Of a stretch of 64,000 nucleotides of DNA, positions 26,273 through 34,297 are shown piece by piece. The stretch's first letter is position 1, and every line of letters starts with the position of its first letter. Source of the stretch: Chthoniobacterales bacterium. Lineage in GTDB: Bacteria > Verrucomicrobiota > Verrucomicrobiia > Chthoniobacterales > JACTMZ01. The stretch covers positions 122,903-186,902 of the forward strand of contig JAGYIO010000006.1 of assembly GCA_018402585.1 (NCBI GenBank), read 5' to 3'. The position numbers and the translations under genes are program-made. The notes beneath the pieces were generated by a model that worked only from the letters and a program-made list of their open reading frames with translations, was not told the DNA's origin and did not search any database.

Positions 26273-26713
26273 ATGAGGCACCAAAACAAGACCGTCAAAC
26301 TCGGCCGTTCGCAGGCCCACCGCGACTCCCTGCTGGCTAACCAAGTCTGCAGCCTGATCATCCATCAGCGGATCCGGACCACCTTGGCCAAAGCCAAGGC
26401 GACACGTCCGCTTGCCGAGAAAATGGTAACCCTCGGCAAAAAAGGCACTTTGCATGCCCGGCGCACCGCCAGCGCGTATCTGCACCAAGATGCCGCGGTG
26501 AAAAAATTGTTCGAGGAAATCGCCCCCCGCTCGGCCTCCCGGGCCGGCGGCTACACCCGCATTACCAAACTCGGCCCCCGCAAAAGTGACAGCGCCCCCA
26601 TGGCGGTCCTTGAATGGGTAGACACCGGCACGGTGGAAACCGTGACCAAGCCCGCAGCCGAAAAGCCCAAGGCCACCAAGCAGCAGGACGCTCCGGAGAA
26701 GGACGCCGAATAA
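26273..26713 (+). CDS. rplQ: 50S ribosomal protein bL17
   Basis: 146 residues. The conserved N-terminus is RHQNKTVKLGRSQAHRDSLLANQVCSLI, followed by RIRTTLAKAKATRPLAEKMVTLGKKG and RAGGYTRITKLGPRKSDSAPMAVLEWV. About 30 extra residues (Lys/Ala/Glu-rich) extend the C-terminus beyond the minimal family length. It is the second gene of the rpoA-rplQ pair. A 14-bp palindrome GCTGGGCGCCCAGC follows the stop and may help end transcription. Confidence 0.97.
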   Translation: MRHQNKTVKLGRSQAHRDSLLANQVCSLIIHQRIRTTLAKAKATRPLAEKMVTLGKKGTLHARRTASAYLHQDAAVKKLFEEIAPRSASRAGGYTRITKLGPRKSDSAPMAVLEWVDTGTVETVTKPAAEKPKATKQQDAPEKDAE

Positions 26714-26833
26714 GCTGGGCGCCCAGCGCCGCCTCTCCACCCCGACACTGACCAAGCCGTCGCGGACCACAGAGGGGCCTTTTTCTGCAAAGCGGAATGT
26801 CGCCCCGGCAGCGCTCCCCGGTTCTCCGGCCCG

Positions 26834-27052
26834 CTACTGCTCGAGTACCGTGACCGGCAAGGAAGCCTCAAACCGGCTATTCCCCGGTGCGGTCAGGGCG
26901 GAACCGGCAATCTGCACGATGTTCACGTCCGTAACCTGCGCTCCCATCTGGGCCTGGGCGGAAGGTACGAGGGTCATATCCTTTCCGACCATGAAGAGAA
27001 GGCAACCGGCAATGACCGTGAGAACAATTTTGGTGTAAGCGTCAATCTGCAT
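26834..27052 (-). CDS. Small membrane-anchored hypothetical protein
   Basis: 72 residues: one N-terminal hydrophobic segment (TKIVLTVIAGCLLFMVG) then about 45 polar residues (VTDVNIVQIAGSALTAPGNSRFEASLPVTVLEQ) expected outside the cytoplasm. ATG 27052 is 34 bases behind the nucleosidase stop, so it may end the btuF-nucleosidase transcription unit. No function recognised. Confidence 0.55.
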   Translation of the reverse strand: MQIDAYTKIVLTVIAGCLLFMVGKDMTLVPSAQAQMGAQVTDVNIVQIAGSALTAPGNSRFEASLPVTVLEQ

Positions 27053-27086
27053 AGAGCCTCAACCCTCCACAACCAGACGCAGACCG

Positions 27087-27668
27087 TCAAGACCCGCGCA
27101 ATTCGTGGCGGAGCCATTCGCCCAGGCGCTCGGCGCAATCGCGCAGCGACTCCCGCCACGTCTTGGCCGCTCCCTCGTCCGCCGAATCACTGATCTCCTT
27201 GACCAGCGTGACCGGCAAACCGAATTGCCGGGCGGTGAACGCAACCGCGTAACCTTCCATATCGACCAAATCAATCCCGCGGCCGATCAACCCCTCCCGC
27301 TTTGCCGCGCTGCCGACAAAACAATCACCCGACCCGAGCACCGGCCCGCTCACCCCCAAGTCGATGGCCGGTCCGAAGTGTTCCCCGGTCAGTCCGAAAA
27401 TCGCCTCGTCATCAAAATCACGCTGCTCGACTCGCCCGACGACCTGCGTGCCTTTCAGTCCCTCGCGCAAGCTCCCCGCAGTGCCCAGATTGATCACCCG
27501 CGAAGGACGCTGCCGGGCCAAGACCGAGGCCAAAGCCGCAGCCGCACAAACCTTGCCCACTCCCGTGACCAAAACCGGCAAATCGGAAAGATGCAAATGC
27601 TCCGCCTCTTCCTCCAGCGCCACGACGAGCAAAGGACGGTCCAAGGAAATGGTCTGATGCAGCTTCAC
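27087..27668 (-). CDS. Purine-nucleosidase-like protein (MTA/SAH nucleosidase or PNP/UDP family)
   Basis: 193 residues from GTG 27668; the open frame further upstream is the shadow of the btuF-like gene. The fold is marked by PVLVTGVGKVCAAAALASVLA, RVINLGTAGSLREGL, GSGDCFVGS and the substrate-binding DLVDMEGYAVAFTARQFGLPVTLVKEISDSAD, where the Met-Glu pair holds ribose and Asp of SDSAD protonates the base. Family members cleave 5'-methylthioadenosine, S-adenosylhomocysteine or related nucleosides, or act in futalosine hydrolysis (menaquinone). The protein is shorter than typical MtnN (~230), so the substrate is open. It is 16 bp behind the btuF-like gene. Confidence 0.82.
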   Translation of the reverse strand: MKLHQTISLDRPLLVVALEEEAEHLHLSDLPVLVTGVGKVCAAAALASVLARQRPSRVINLGTAGSLREGLKGTQVVGRVEQRDFDDEAIFGLTGEHFGPAIDLGVSGPVLGSGDCFVGSAAKREGLIGRGIDLVDMEGYAVAFTARQFGLPVTLVKEISDSADEGAAKTWRESLRDCAERLGEWLRHELRGS

Positions 27669-27684
27669 GTCTTGAATTGAATCC

Positions 27685-28515
27685 TCAACCCACCGCCAGA
27701 TCAATCCCGTGGAAAATCCGCGCGAGGATTTCCACCCCCTGGGCCAAGGATGGCGCCGGCCGCACGAAGAACCGGTCGGCATCCACCGCAACCACCCGGC
27801 ACCCGACATCAATCAACGCCGCCTCCCGCGCCGCACGCTCTTGGCCGAAGCCGCAGGGTGCGGCAATGACCAGCTCCGGACGGGCCGCCCGCACCGTCTC
27901 CCAGGTCGTGCGGACCGAACGCTCCCCGGCCCGACCCAACACCTCAAGACCTCCGGCCGCCGCGACCATCTCCGGAATCCAATGGCCACTGACAAACGGC
28001 GGCTCAATCCACTCGGCCAGAAAAACCCGGGGACGCGTGCGGCCGGCCACCGCATGACGCACCCGCTCGATCCGCCGCAACATCTCATCCGCGCAGAACT
28101 CACCCGGCCCGGCCGCGCCCAACTCCCGCCCCAGATACCGCACCGACTCTGCCACCTCGGACAACGTCCGCGGCCCGAGCGAAATCACCCGCGCGCCGAC
28201 CTCGCCAAGGTCTCCGCCGGACACCGCACAAACCCGGCAAAGATCCTGCGTGATGATCACCTCCGGCCGCAGCGACGCCAGCAACTCCCCATCCACCGCG
28301 TAAAGCGCCTCGCCCTTCTCCACCGCCGCCCGCACCGCCTCATCGATTTGCCGGCCGTCCAAGGCCCCCGAGTCAATCCGGCTGGCCGACACCACGGGAA
28401 CCTCCCGCACCCCTTCCGGCCATTGGCACTCATGGGAGCGTCCGACCAAATCTGCCACCAGTCCCAGATCCGCCACGATCTCCGTCGCACTCGGCAGCAA
28501 AGAAACAATCCGCAT
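27685..28515 (-). CDS. BtuF-like periplasmic-binding-fold cobalamin-binding protein
   Basis: 276 residues. It begins directly with MRIVSLLPSATEIVADLGL, the first strand of the class III substrate-binding fold, and has no signal peptide. Further signature pieces are VGRSHECQWP, LASLRPEVIITQDLCRVCAV, FLAEWIEPPFVSGHWIPEMVAAAGG, and VRAARPELVIAAPCGFGQERA. Proteins of this leaderless type are annotated as cobalamin-binding and are often found apart from BtuCD, perhaps acting in salvage inside the cell. No transporter genes are nearby. The partner gene downstream is a nucleosidase. Confidence 0.82.
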   Translation of the reverse strand: MRIVSLLPSATEIVADLGLVADLVGRSHECQWPEGVREVPVVSASRIDSGALDGRQIDEAVRAAVEKGEALYAVDGELLASLRPEVIITQDLCRVCAVSGGDLGEVGARVISLGPRTLSEVAESVRYLGRELGAAGPGEFCADEMLRRIERVRHAVAGRTRPRVFLAEWIEPPFVSGHWIPEMVAAAGGLEVLGRAGERSVRTTWETVRAARPELVIAAPCGFGQERAAREAALIDVGCRVVAVDADRFFVRPAPSLAQGVEILARIFHGIDLAVG

Positions 28516-28625
28516 GGCCGAATCTTAAGCAACCCTCCCCTGGAGGGCGAGCAGCCTGTCCGCCGTGTGCGGATCCCCGCGAGCCGCGCGCCTCATACAA
28601 CGCCGTTCTTCCGAGTTGCCAAATT

Positions 28626-28643
28626 CAACTAGTTCAACTAGTT
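28626..28643. promoter_or_regulatory. Tandem palindromic operator of the Phd/VapC module
   Basis: Two abutting copies of CAACTAGTT, each containing the 8-bp palindrome AACTAGTT, sit eight bases before the antitoxin ATG. Type II antitoxins of the Phd/YefM class normally repress their own promoter by binding such palindromes, so this is the likely operator. The AT-rich content stands out from the surrounding GC-rich DNA. Confidence 0.7.
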
Positions 28644-28650
28644 TACCTTC

Positions 28651-28884
28651 ATGATCAAAGAAGTCGGCACCTTCGAAGCAAAAACCCATCTTTCCCGCTT
28701 GCTCGATGAAGTGGCCGGAGGAGAAACCATCTACATCACCAAGCACGGCAAACGGGTCGCCGAGTTGCGTCCGCCCGCTCCCCGGCAGCACACCAAGGCC
28801 AAGTTCGGCTCTGCCAAAGGACCCGGCTTTTACATGGCACCCGACTTCGACGAACCACTCAAGGAGTTCAAGGAATACATGTGA
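28651..28884 (+). CDS. Phd/YefM-family antitoxin
   Basis: 77 residues. The DNA-binding N-terminal Phd fold is clear: MIKEVGTFEAKTHLSRLLDEVAGGETIYITKHGKRVAELRP. The C-terminal 35 residues (MAPDFDEPLKEFKEYM) should wrap the toxin; the ending DFDEPL--F--Y is common in antitoxins paired with PIN toxins. Its stop codon overlaps the toxin start as GTGA. Two palindromic repeats precede it. Confidence 0.92.
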   Translation: MIKEVGTFEAKTHLSRLLDEVAGGETIYITKHGKRVAELRPPAPRQHTKAKFGSAKGPGFYMAPDFDEPLKEFKEYM

Positions 28885-29267
28885 GGTATCTGGTCGACAC
28901 CAACGCTTGGATCGGGTTCCTCGAGGGCGAACGCGGGTTCGGGCGGCGGGCCAAGGAAATTATGTTGCACGAACCGTGGGAGTGCTCCGTCAGCCTCGCC
29001 TCCGTCTGGGAGGCCGCCATCAAGGTGGGCTTGGGCAAACTCAAACTCCCCTACTCTCTCGACCTCGATCTCCCGCGTCTCTTCAAGCAAAACGGTTTCA
29101 ACGTCATCACCCCCGACTGGCGCGCGGTCACCGCCGTGCAGCACCTCGAACCAATTCACGGTGATCCCTTCGACCGCATCCAAGTCATCCAAGCCCGCCT
29201 ACGCGGACTCGATATCCTCAGTCGCGATCCGGTTTTCGATCGTTACGGCCTGCGCCGGGTGTGGTGA
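28881..29267 (+). CDS. VapC-like PIN-domain ribonuclease toxin
   Basis: 128 residues from GTG 28881, coupled to the antitoxin. The PIN metal-site acids are present: Asp in YLVDTNAWIGF, Glu in SLASVWEAAIKVGLGKL, Asp in HGDPFDRIQVIQA, and a final SRDPVF. Members cleave tRNA or rRNA. The pairing with a Phd-type rather than VapB-type antitoxin is common. Its last 50 bp overlap, tail to tail, the 3' end of tatC. Confidence 0.92.
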   Translation: MRYLVDTNAWIGFLEGERGFGRRAKEIMLHEPWECSVSLASVWEAAIKVGLGKLKLPYSLDLDLPRLFKQNGFNVITPDWRAVTAVQHLEPIHGDPFDRIQVIQARLRGLDILSRDPVFDRYGLRRVW

Positions 29268-30030
29268 GCGCTTCCCGCCGCTCCATCCACCGCGCAATCC
29301 AAATGCAGGCCTCGTAAAGCAGGACCATCGGAGCCCCCATCAAAATGAGGGTGAAAATATCGGGCGTCGGCGTGATCACGGCCGCCAACAAAAAAATGAC
29401 CACAATCGCGTAGGGCCGCGTGGCTTGCATCTGCGCGTGCTCAAGCAGGCCGACCTTGACCAAGGCCAGCACCACGACCGGAAGCTCGAAGGCCAGACCG
29501 AAGGCCAAAACGAATTGCGTGGTGAAGCTGTAATACTCTCCCACCGTCCAGGTCGGACGCCACTCCATCATTTGCGCGTCTTGGAAAAAGAATTCCAGCG
29601 CGGCGGGCAGCACGACGTAAAAAGCGAAGGCCGCTCCGCCGAGAAAAAGACCGAAACCGACGATCGAAGCGAGGAGCACGATTCGGCGCTCCTTCCTGCT
29701 CAGGGCCGGGAGGACGAACTCCGCGAGAAAATAGAGCAAGGCCGGAAAGGAAATGACCAACCCGGCATAGAAAGCCAACTTGAACGAGATGGTCATCGAA
29801 TCAGCCACCCCGAGGGACTGCAGGTTGTCCACCCGCCCCGGATCCACCGCGAGTAGAGGCGCCTGGACAAAAGAGGCCAAGTGTCCCCGGAAAACAAAGG
29901 CGAAAACCATGCAGATCCCGAGCACAATGGCCATGCGCACCACCATGCCTCGCAAGTCCTCGACATGTGCGAGGAAGGGCTTGGGCGTGTCCCGCTCGTC
30001 GCGGAACTTGAGGAATTTCTTCAGGCTCAT
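29218..30030 (-). CDS. tatC: Twin-arginine translocase subunit TatC
   Basis: 270 residues with six transmembrane segments. The N-terminal cytoplasmic signature PFLAHVEDLRGMVVR corresponds to the family F-x-H-L-x-E-L-R motif that recognises twin-arginine signals. Other signs are FKLAFYAGLVISFPALLYFLAEFVLPAL, the P-x-x-x-E-F-F-type periplasmic cap, and VVIFLLAAVITPTPDIFTLILM. TatA/B partners are not next to it. It is the last gene of fur-argH-nudix-tatC and starts in an ATGA overlap with the nudix gene. Its C-terminal codons overlap the vapC end on the opposite strand. Confidence 0.95.
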   Translation of the reverse strand: MSLKKFLKFRDERDTPKPFLAHVEDLRGMVVRMAIVLGICMVFAFVFRGHLASFVQAPLLAVDPGRVDNLQSLGVADSMTISFKLAFYAGLVISFPALLYFLAEFVLPALSRKERRIVLLASIVGFGLFLGGAAFAFYVVLPAALEFFFQDAQMMEWRPTWTVGEYYSFTTQFVLAFGLAFELPVVVLALVKVGLLEHAQMQATRPYAIVVIFLLAAVITPTPDIFTLILMGAPMVLLYEACIWIARWMERREALTTPGAGRNDRKPDRD

Positions 30031-30587
30031 ACCCGCCTCCCGGCGGCCAAACGCGCATACAAACCCAAGGTGTTGGCATCCTCAATCACCCCGCGCGCGA
30101 CCATCTCGCGCAACTCCTCGGCGGGAAAAGCCTTGATTTCGAGGATTTGCTCCTCGGCATCATGACCGGTCGCCCGCGGGTCCCACCGCACCTCCGTGGC
30201 GAGAAACTGGTGCGTCGTCTCATCGGTGAATCCGGGCGAGGTGAAAAATTTGCCCAAATACTCCATGCGGCCCGTCACCTCGCATCCTGCCTCCTCGCTC
30301 AACTCCCGGCGCGCCGCCTGCTCGATGCCGGACGTCGTCGTCTCCCCATCAACTTGGCCCGCGGGAAATTGCCAGAATTCCCGCCGCGCCGGCACGCGTT
30401 CTTCGCGGATGAGGACAAACGAGCCGTCCGGCAAACGCGGCGCAACCGTCACCCCGACTTTTCTCGTCACCTTGGTCCACTCGCGACCCTCCGGACGCGA
30501 CGGGGTGCGCACCGTCTCTTGGGTCACCCGTAAATGCGGAGTTTCCAGCAGCACCTCTTCGCGCAACAACTCCCAGCCATCGCTCAT
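30027..30587 (-). CDS. Nudix hydrolase (ADP-ribose pyrophosphatase-like)
   Basis: 186 residues from ATG 30587; the frame upstream belongs to argH shadow. The Nudix box is complete apart from the usual opening Gly spacing: PAGQVDGETTTSGIEQAARRELSEEAGCEV, with REL-EEAG providing the metal-binding Glu residues. FWQFPAGQ and LGKFFTSPGFTDE match the ADP-ribose pyrophosphatase subgroup. Both ends overlap neighbours by ATGA (argH stop, tatC start), so it is translated from the same mRNA. Confidence 0.9.
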   Translation of the reverse strand: MSDGWELLREEVLLETPHLRVTQETVRTPSRPEGREWTKVTRKVGVTVAPRLPDGSFVLIREERVPARREFWQFPAGQVDGETTTSGIEQAARRELSEEAGCEVTGRMEYLGKFFTSPGFTDETTHQFLATEVRWDPRATGHDAEEQILEIKAFPAEELREMVARGVIEDANTLGLYARLAAGRRV

Positions 30588-31960
30588 GACTTGGCTGAGG
30601 CCAAACGCTGGCCCCACCAGGCCAAACGCGCCCTCACCCGTTGGGGCGAAGGCGCCCCCTCCGCGGTGCGCGCCTGCAAAGAACGCATCGCATCGAGGCA
30701 CTTCATGGCGTCCGCCTTGAAGAGTTTGCTTTCCGCCTGCAAATCCCCGAGCGACAGGTCGCGCAAAGTCCCGCCCCGCTGCCCACTCAGTGCGACCAGA
30801 GTCCCGACCACTTTGTGCGCCTCGCGGAAAGGGAGACCTTTGCGCACCAAATAATCCGCCCAATCCGTGGCCACGAGGAGTGCATCATCCGCCGCCGCCG
30901 CCATGCGTGCCTTGTCCCAGGTCGCGGCACCGAACATCTCGGCCAGGATTACCAGTGAGGCGCCCAGAGTGTCGGCCGAGTCGAAAACCGGCTCCTTGTC
31001 TTCCTGCAGGTCGCGGTTGTAAGCCAGCGGCAACCCCTTCAGGGTGGTAAGCAAAGAGACCAGATTTCCGTACAGGCGGCCCGATTTCCCCCGGCACAAT
31101 TCCGCGATGTCCGGATTTTTCTTCTGCGGCATCAGACTCGATCCCGTGGTGTGCGCGTCACTCAAACCCAAAAAGCCGAACTCACTCGAAGCCCAGAGGA
31201 CCGTGTCCTCGCACAAGCGCGAGAGATGCATCCCCGTGATCGCGCAAGCCGAAAGAAATTCGCAGGCAAAATCCCGGTCGGACACCGCGTCCATGCTGTT
31301 TTGCGAGACAGCAGCAAAACCGAGTTGCCGCGCAATAAAGCGCCGGTCCAAGGCAATGGTCGATCCGGCCAGCGCCCCCGCTCCCAAAGGCAGCACATCG
31401 GCACGGCGACCCGCATCGACCAGCCGCCCCGCGTCGCGTTCGAGCATTTCCACGTAGGCCAGCAGGTGGTGCGCCGCGAGCACCGGCTGGGCCCGCTGCA
31501 AATGGGTGTAGCCGGGCATGATCGCGTCGCCTCCGCGCACCGCGAGGCCGATTAGTGACTTCTGCAAGCCGCGCACCGCGGCGACAAGACCGGCCGTCTC
31601 CTCCCGCATCCAAAGCCGCAGATCGGTGGCCACCTGGTCGTTGCGGGAACGCGCGGTGTGCAACTTGGCCCCGGCCGCACCGATTTTCTCGGTCAGCGCC
31701 GCCTCAATGTTCATGTGCACGTCCTCGAGTTCCTCGCGCCAGATGAACTTGCCGGCCCGGATCTCCCGCGCGATGGACTCCAGACCGCGCTGGATCGCCT
31801 TCAATTCAGACGGCTGCAACCACCGCGCCTTGCCCAAAGCCGCGGCATGCGCCTGCGAACCCGCGATATCGTGCAGGGCGAGTCGCCGGTCGAAGGAAAC
31901 CGACTCGCCATAGGCACGCAGCCGGGCCGAAGGATCCTTGCTGAAACGTCCGTGCCACAT
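30584..31960 (-). CDS. argH: Argininosuccinate lyase
   Basis: 458 residues, normal length. It splits argininosuccinate into arginine and fumarate. Seen: MWHGRFSKDPS at the start, LHTARSRNDQVATDLRLWMR, GYTHLQRAQPV with the catalytic-region His, and the flexible signature loop GSSLMPQKKNPDIAEL containing the active serine. No other arg gene is nearby. It lies 3 bp behind the fur-family gene, an unusual partnership of metal regulation and amino-acid synthesis. Confidence 0.97.
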   Translation of the reverse strand: MWHGRFSKDPSARLRAYGESVSFDRRLALHDIAGSQAHAAALGKARWLQPSELKAIQRGLESIAREIRAGKFIWREELEDVHMNIEAALTEKIGAAGAKLHTARSRNDQVATDLRLWMREETAGLVAAVRGLQKSLIGLAVRGGDAIMPGYTHLQRAQPVLAAHHLLAYVEMLERDAGRLVDAGRRADVLPLGAGALAGSTIALDRRFIARQLGFAAVSQNSMDAVSDRDFACEFLSACAITGMHLSRLCEDTVLWASSEFGFLGLSDAHTTGSSLMPQKKNPDIAELCRGKSGRLYGNLVSLLTTLKGLPLAYNRDLQEDKEPVFDSADTLGASLVILAEMFGAATWDKARMAAAADDALLVATDWADYLVRKGLPFREAHKVVGTLVALSGQRGGTLRDLSLGDLQAESKLFKADAMKCLDAMRSLQARTAEGAPSPQRVRARLAWWGQRLASAKS

Positions 31961-31963
31961 AAA

Positions 31964-32446
31964 TCAGAGCGCCGCGGCAAAGACCGCACGCCCGCTCTTC
32001 CGGCACACCCCGTTAATTTTCAATTCATCGCATCGCGCCTCGATGCGCACCTGCTTGTTGGCCGGAGTGAACCCCATTCGCTTGGACATGCAGTTCTCGA
32101 GGAGTTCCATGTTGAGGTCCTCGAACTCGAGGATGTTCTGGCAATCGAGGCAGATCAGATGGTTGTGGTGCGGATGATCGACGAAATTCGGATCATAGAC
32201 CTTGCGCCCCTGACCCAGATCCAGCTCGCGCAATAATCCGCTTTCGACCAAAATCGGCAAGGTGCGGTAAACCGTGGCCCGGCTCACCGTCCGCTCGATG
32301 CCCCGTGCCATGTCGAGCAACTCATCGGCCGTGTAGTGACGGTCCGTGCTGAACGCCGCCTCAATGATGGCGTCACGTTGCGAGGTCTTGCGCAGGCCTT
32401 TGCCGGCAAGGAACTCGCGGATCTGATTGCGCACGACCTCTTCCAT
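31964..32446 (-). CDS. Fur-family metal-responsive repressor
   Basis: 160 residues from ATG 32446. The winged-helix domain reads LRKTSQRDAIIEAAFSTDRHYTADELLDMA...VSRATVYRTLPILVESGLL, followed by HPHHNHLICLDCQNILEFE: the His-rich site and the first CxxC of the structural zinc. The second CxxC of classical Fur is absent; only single cysteines occur later (CDELKINGVC). It could respond to iron, zinc or peroxide; the sequence does not settle it. The start is divergent from rpiA. First gene of fur-argH-nudix-tatC. Confidence 0.9.
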   Translation of the reverse strand: MEEVVRNQIREFLAGKGLRKTSQRDAIIEAAFSTDRHYTADELLDMARGIERTVSRATVYRTLPILVESGLLRELDLGQGRKVYDPNFVDHPHHNHLICLDCQNILEFEDLNMELLENCMSKRMGFTPANKQVRIEARCDELKINGVCRKSGRAVFAAAL

Positions 32447-32571
32447 GGGTGGCAGCACGCCCTGCGCGCCGCTCGGGTCATACTCCGTCCCGCCCCGCGT
32501 CAGGTCAAGGCCTGTGGGGCCCGGGGTGGAAAATCCTCCCGCCCCTCCGGCTCTTCGGTCATAGTGCCCCG

Positions 32572-33312
32572 ATGTCCGCTCCCGCCGCCGAACGCGACGC
32601 GCTGAAAAAAGCAGCCGCCATCCATGCCGTCCGTTTCGTCGCACCCGGCATGACCATCGGCCTCGGCACCGGCTCGACTGCCCTTCATGCCGTGCGCGAA
32701 ATCGCCCGCCGCCACGAGGCCGGAGAATTACCCGGCATCACGACCTTTGCCACCTCCGCGGAAGTGGCCCGCGCCGCCCGCGAGGCCGGGCTCCCCCTGC
32801 TCGACCAAACCGGCCCGGCCTTGATCGACCTGACGATCGACGGCGCCGACGAGGTCGACCCGCAACTCAATTTGATCAAGGGCGGCGGCGGCGCCCTCCT
32901 CCACGAGAAGATCGTGGCCCAGGCGACCAAGCGCCAAATCATCATTGTCGACGAAGCCAAAATGTCACCGCAGCTGGGCACCCGTCATTCTCTGCCGGTC
33001 GAAGTCGTCCCGTTCGGCGCAGATTCCCAGCAGCTTTTCCTCGAACAACGCGGTGGCCACCCCGTTCTCCGCACTAAGGAGGACGGCACGACTTTCATGA
33101 CCGACGAGGGCAACCTCATCTACGACTGCACCTTCGGGCCCATCGCCGATCCCGAAGCACTGGCAGCCGAACTCCGCGCCCGCAGCGGTATCGTCGAACA
33201 CGGCCTCTTCCTTGGTCTGACCCACGATCTGGTCATCGGCACCCCGAGCGGACTACGCCACCTCCAGCGTGATCCACGGACCGGCCAAGTCAAAGAGGTC
33301 GCCGTCGACTGA
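32572..33312 (+). CDS. rpiA: Ribose-5-phosphate isomerase A
   Basis: 246 residues from ATG 32572. It interconverts ribose-5-phosphate and ribulose-5-phosphate. Seen: VAPGMTIGLGTGSTALHAV (phosphate loop), LIDLTIDGADEVDPQLNLIKGGGGALLHEKIVAQA (the catalytic Asp, Glu and Lys region) and LPVEVVPFG. Together with gnd at 46.7 kb this gives two steps of the pentose phosphate pathway in the window. Monocistronic; a GC hairpin follows the stop. Confidence 0.96.
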   Translation: MSAPAAERDALKKAAAIHAVRFVAPGMTIGLGTGSTALHAVREIARRHEAGELPGITTFATSAEVARAAREAGLPLLDQTGPALIDLTIDGADEVDPQLNLIKGGGGALLHEKIVAQATKRQIIIVDEAKMSPQLGTRHSLPVEVVPFGADSQQLFLEQRGGHPVLRTKEDGTTFMTDEGNLIYDCTFGPIADPEALAAELRARSGIVEHGLFLGLTHDLVIGTPSGLRHLQRDPRTGQVKEVAVD

Positions 33313-33319
33313 GAGGTCG

Positions 33320-33340
33320 GGACGAGCGGCTCGCTCGTCC
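33320..33340 (+). terminator. Hairpin downstream of rpiA
   Basis: GGACGAGC and GCTCGTCC form a perfect 8-bp stem around a 5-base loop, beginning seven bases after the rpiA stop. A second weaker stem (GGCACG / CGTGCC, 33350-33374) follows. There is no U-run, so it is a candidate structure, not a textbook intrinsic terminator. It also faces the end of the convergent gene at 33377. Confidence 0.5.
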
Positions 33341-33376
33341 GCCTGGTGCGGCACGGGTCACCGAGCCGCGTGCCCC

Positions 33377-34060
33377 TCACCCTTTCCCCTCTCCCCACAC
33401 TTTTGAGAGCCTTCCGCCCGGCATCGGCGGAATCGCCAGCCCGTCCGGCGCATAATGAGCCACGTCATTGTAGAGGGTGAGCCGCGCTTCCAGCGCATCG
33501 CGAAAATCCAAAATCGTGAGCGAGGCCGGATTCAAATCGAGATGGTCACGATACCGCCGCGGATCAAAACCGAGGATCGCCCCGAGGAGCAAACGGATCG
33601 TGGCCTTGTGCGAAACCACGCAAATCATCTCCCCGGGGTGCGCACCCACCGCGCGGAGCAAGGCCGGCATGGCCCGAGCCGCAACGGCCAGACCCGTCTC
33701 TCCGCCCTCCGGCGCGAAGTTGTAGGGGTCGGACTCCCATTTCAGGTAGGGGTGGCGGAACTTTGTTTCGGCCTCCTGCCTGGTCAGTCCTTCCCACACC
33801 CCGTGGTTGATCTCGAGAAAACCGGCCTCGGCCTGCACCGCCAAATCATGCGGCCGGGCCAGAATGCGCGCCGTCTCCGTGGTCCGGTCCAAAGGCGAAG
33901 CAAAAAATGCCGCGATCGGTTGACCCGCCAAGCGCTGCGCCAAGGCCCGCGCTTGCGCGCGTCCGCCCTCACTCAACTCCACATTGGTCGCCCCCGCAAA
34001 ACGGTCCTCGGCGGAAAGCACCGTGGCCCCGTGACGAACCAAAAAAACTCTGGTCTTCAT
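33377..34060 (-). CDS. Histidine phosphatase superfamily protein (phosphoglycerate mutase-like)
   Basis: 227 residues. The catalytic RHG motif is at the start (VFLVRHGATVLSAEDRFAGATNVELSEGGRAQA), followed by ASPLDRTTETARILA, the acid Glu in LEINHGVWEGLTRQEA, and the second His in MICVVSHKATIRLLLGAIL. This combination fits the GpmB/CobC-like phosphatases acting on small phosphoesters, such as alpha-ribazole phosphate; the true substrate is unknown. The start is preceded by a GGGGGG ribosome-like site and is divergent from nrdR. Confidence 0.88.
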   Translation of the reverse strand: MKTRVFLVRHGATVLSAEDRFAGATNVELSEGGRAQARALAQRLAGQPIAAFFASPLDRTTETARILARPHDLAVQAEAGFLEINHGVWEGLTRQEAETKFRHPYLKWESDPYNFAPEGGETGLAVAARAMPALLRAVGAHPGEMICVVSHKATIRLLLGAILGFDPRRYRDHLDLNPASLTILDFRDALEARLTLYNDVAHYAPDGLAIPPMPGGRLSKVWGEGKG

Positions 34061-34244
34061 CCCCCCTTTTTAAGCCTTGGCCGGTGCGGAGGCCAGCCCG
34101 TCCCCTGATTGCCGCGTGGCGCCGCGGACCTCGGCCGGCCCCAAGGCAATGCGCCCTCAACCGTCAGACCCTTCCCGTTCAGAACCCGAGGCTCCCTCGC
34201 CCGGGACACTAAGCTCGGGCGCGCGAACATCCCGACCTCGGCAC

Positions 34245-34276
34245 TTGACACCACAACCCATTGTGGTGTTTTCTTT
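34245..34276. promoter_or_regulatory. Perfect hairpin/operator with a TTGACA box upstream of nrdR
   Basis: TTGACA (34245-34250) matches a sigma-70 -35 box. Overlapping it is an inverted repeat ACACCACAA-CCCA-TTGTGGTGT (34248-34269), a 9-bp perfect stem with a 4-base loop followed by a T/C-rich run. No gene on either strand ends here, so a plain terminator makes little sense; an operator or leader structure for nrdR is more likely. A good -10 box is not visible. Confidence 0.5.
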
Positions 34277-34297
34277 CCTTTGTCAGCCGAAACCACT

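Noticed and set aside
28516..28650. Cobalamin riboswitch upstream of the btuF-like gene
   Set aside because: No B12-box-like sequence could be found in the short leader.
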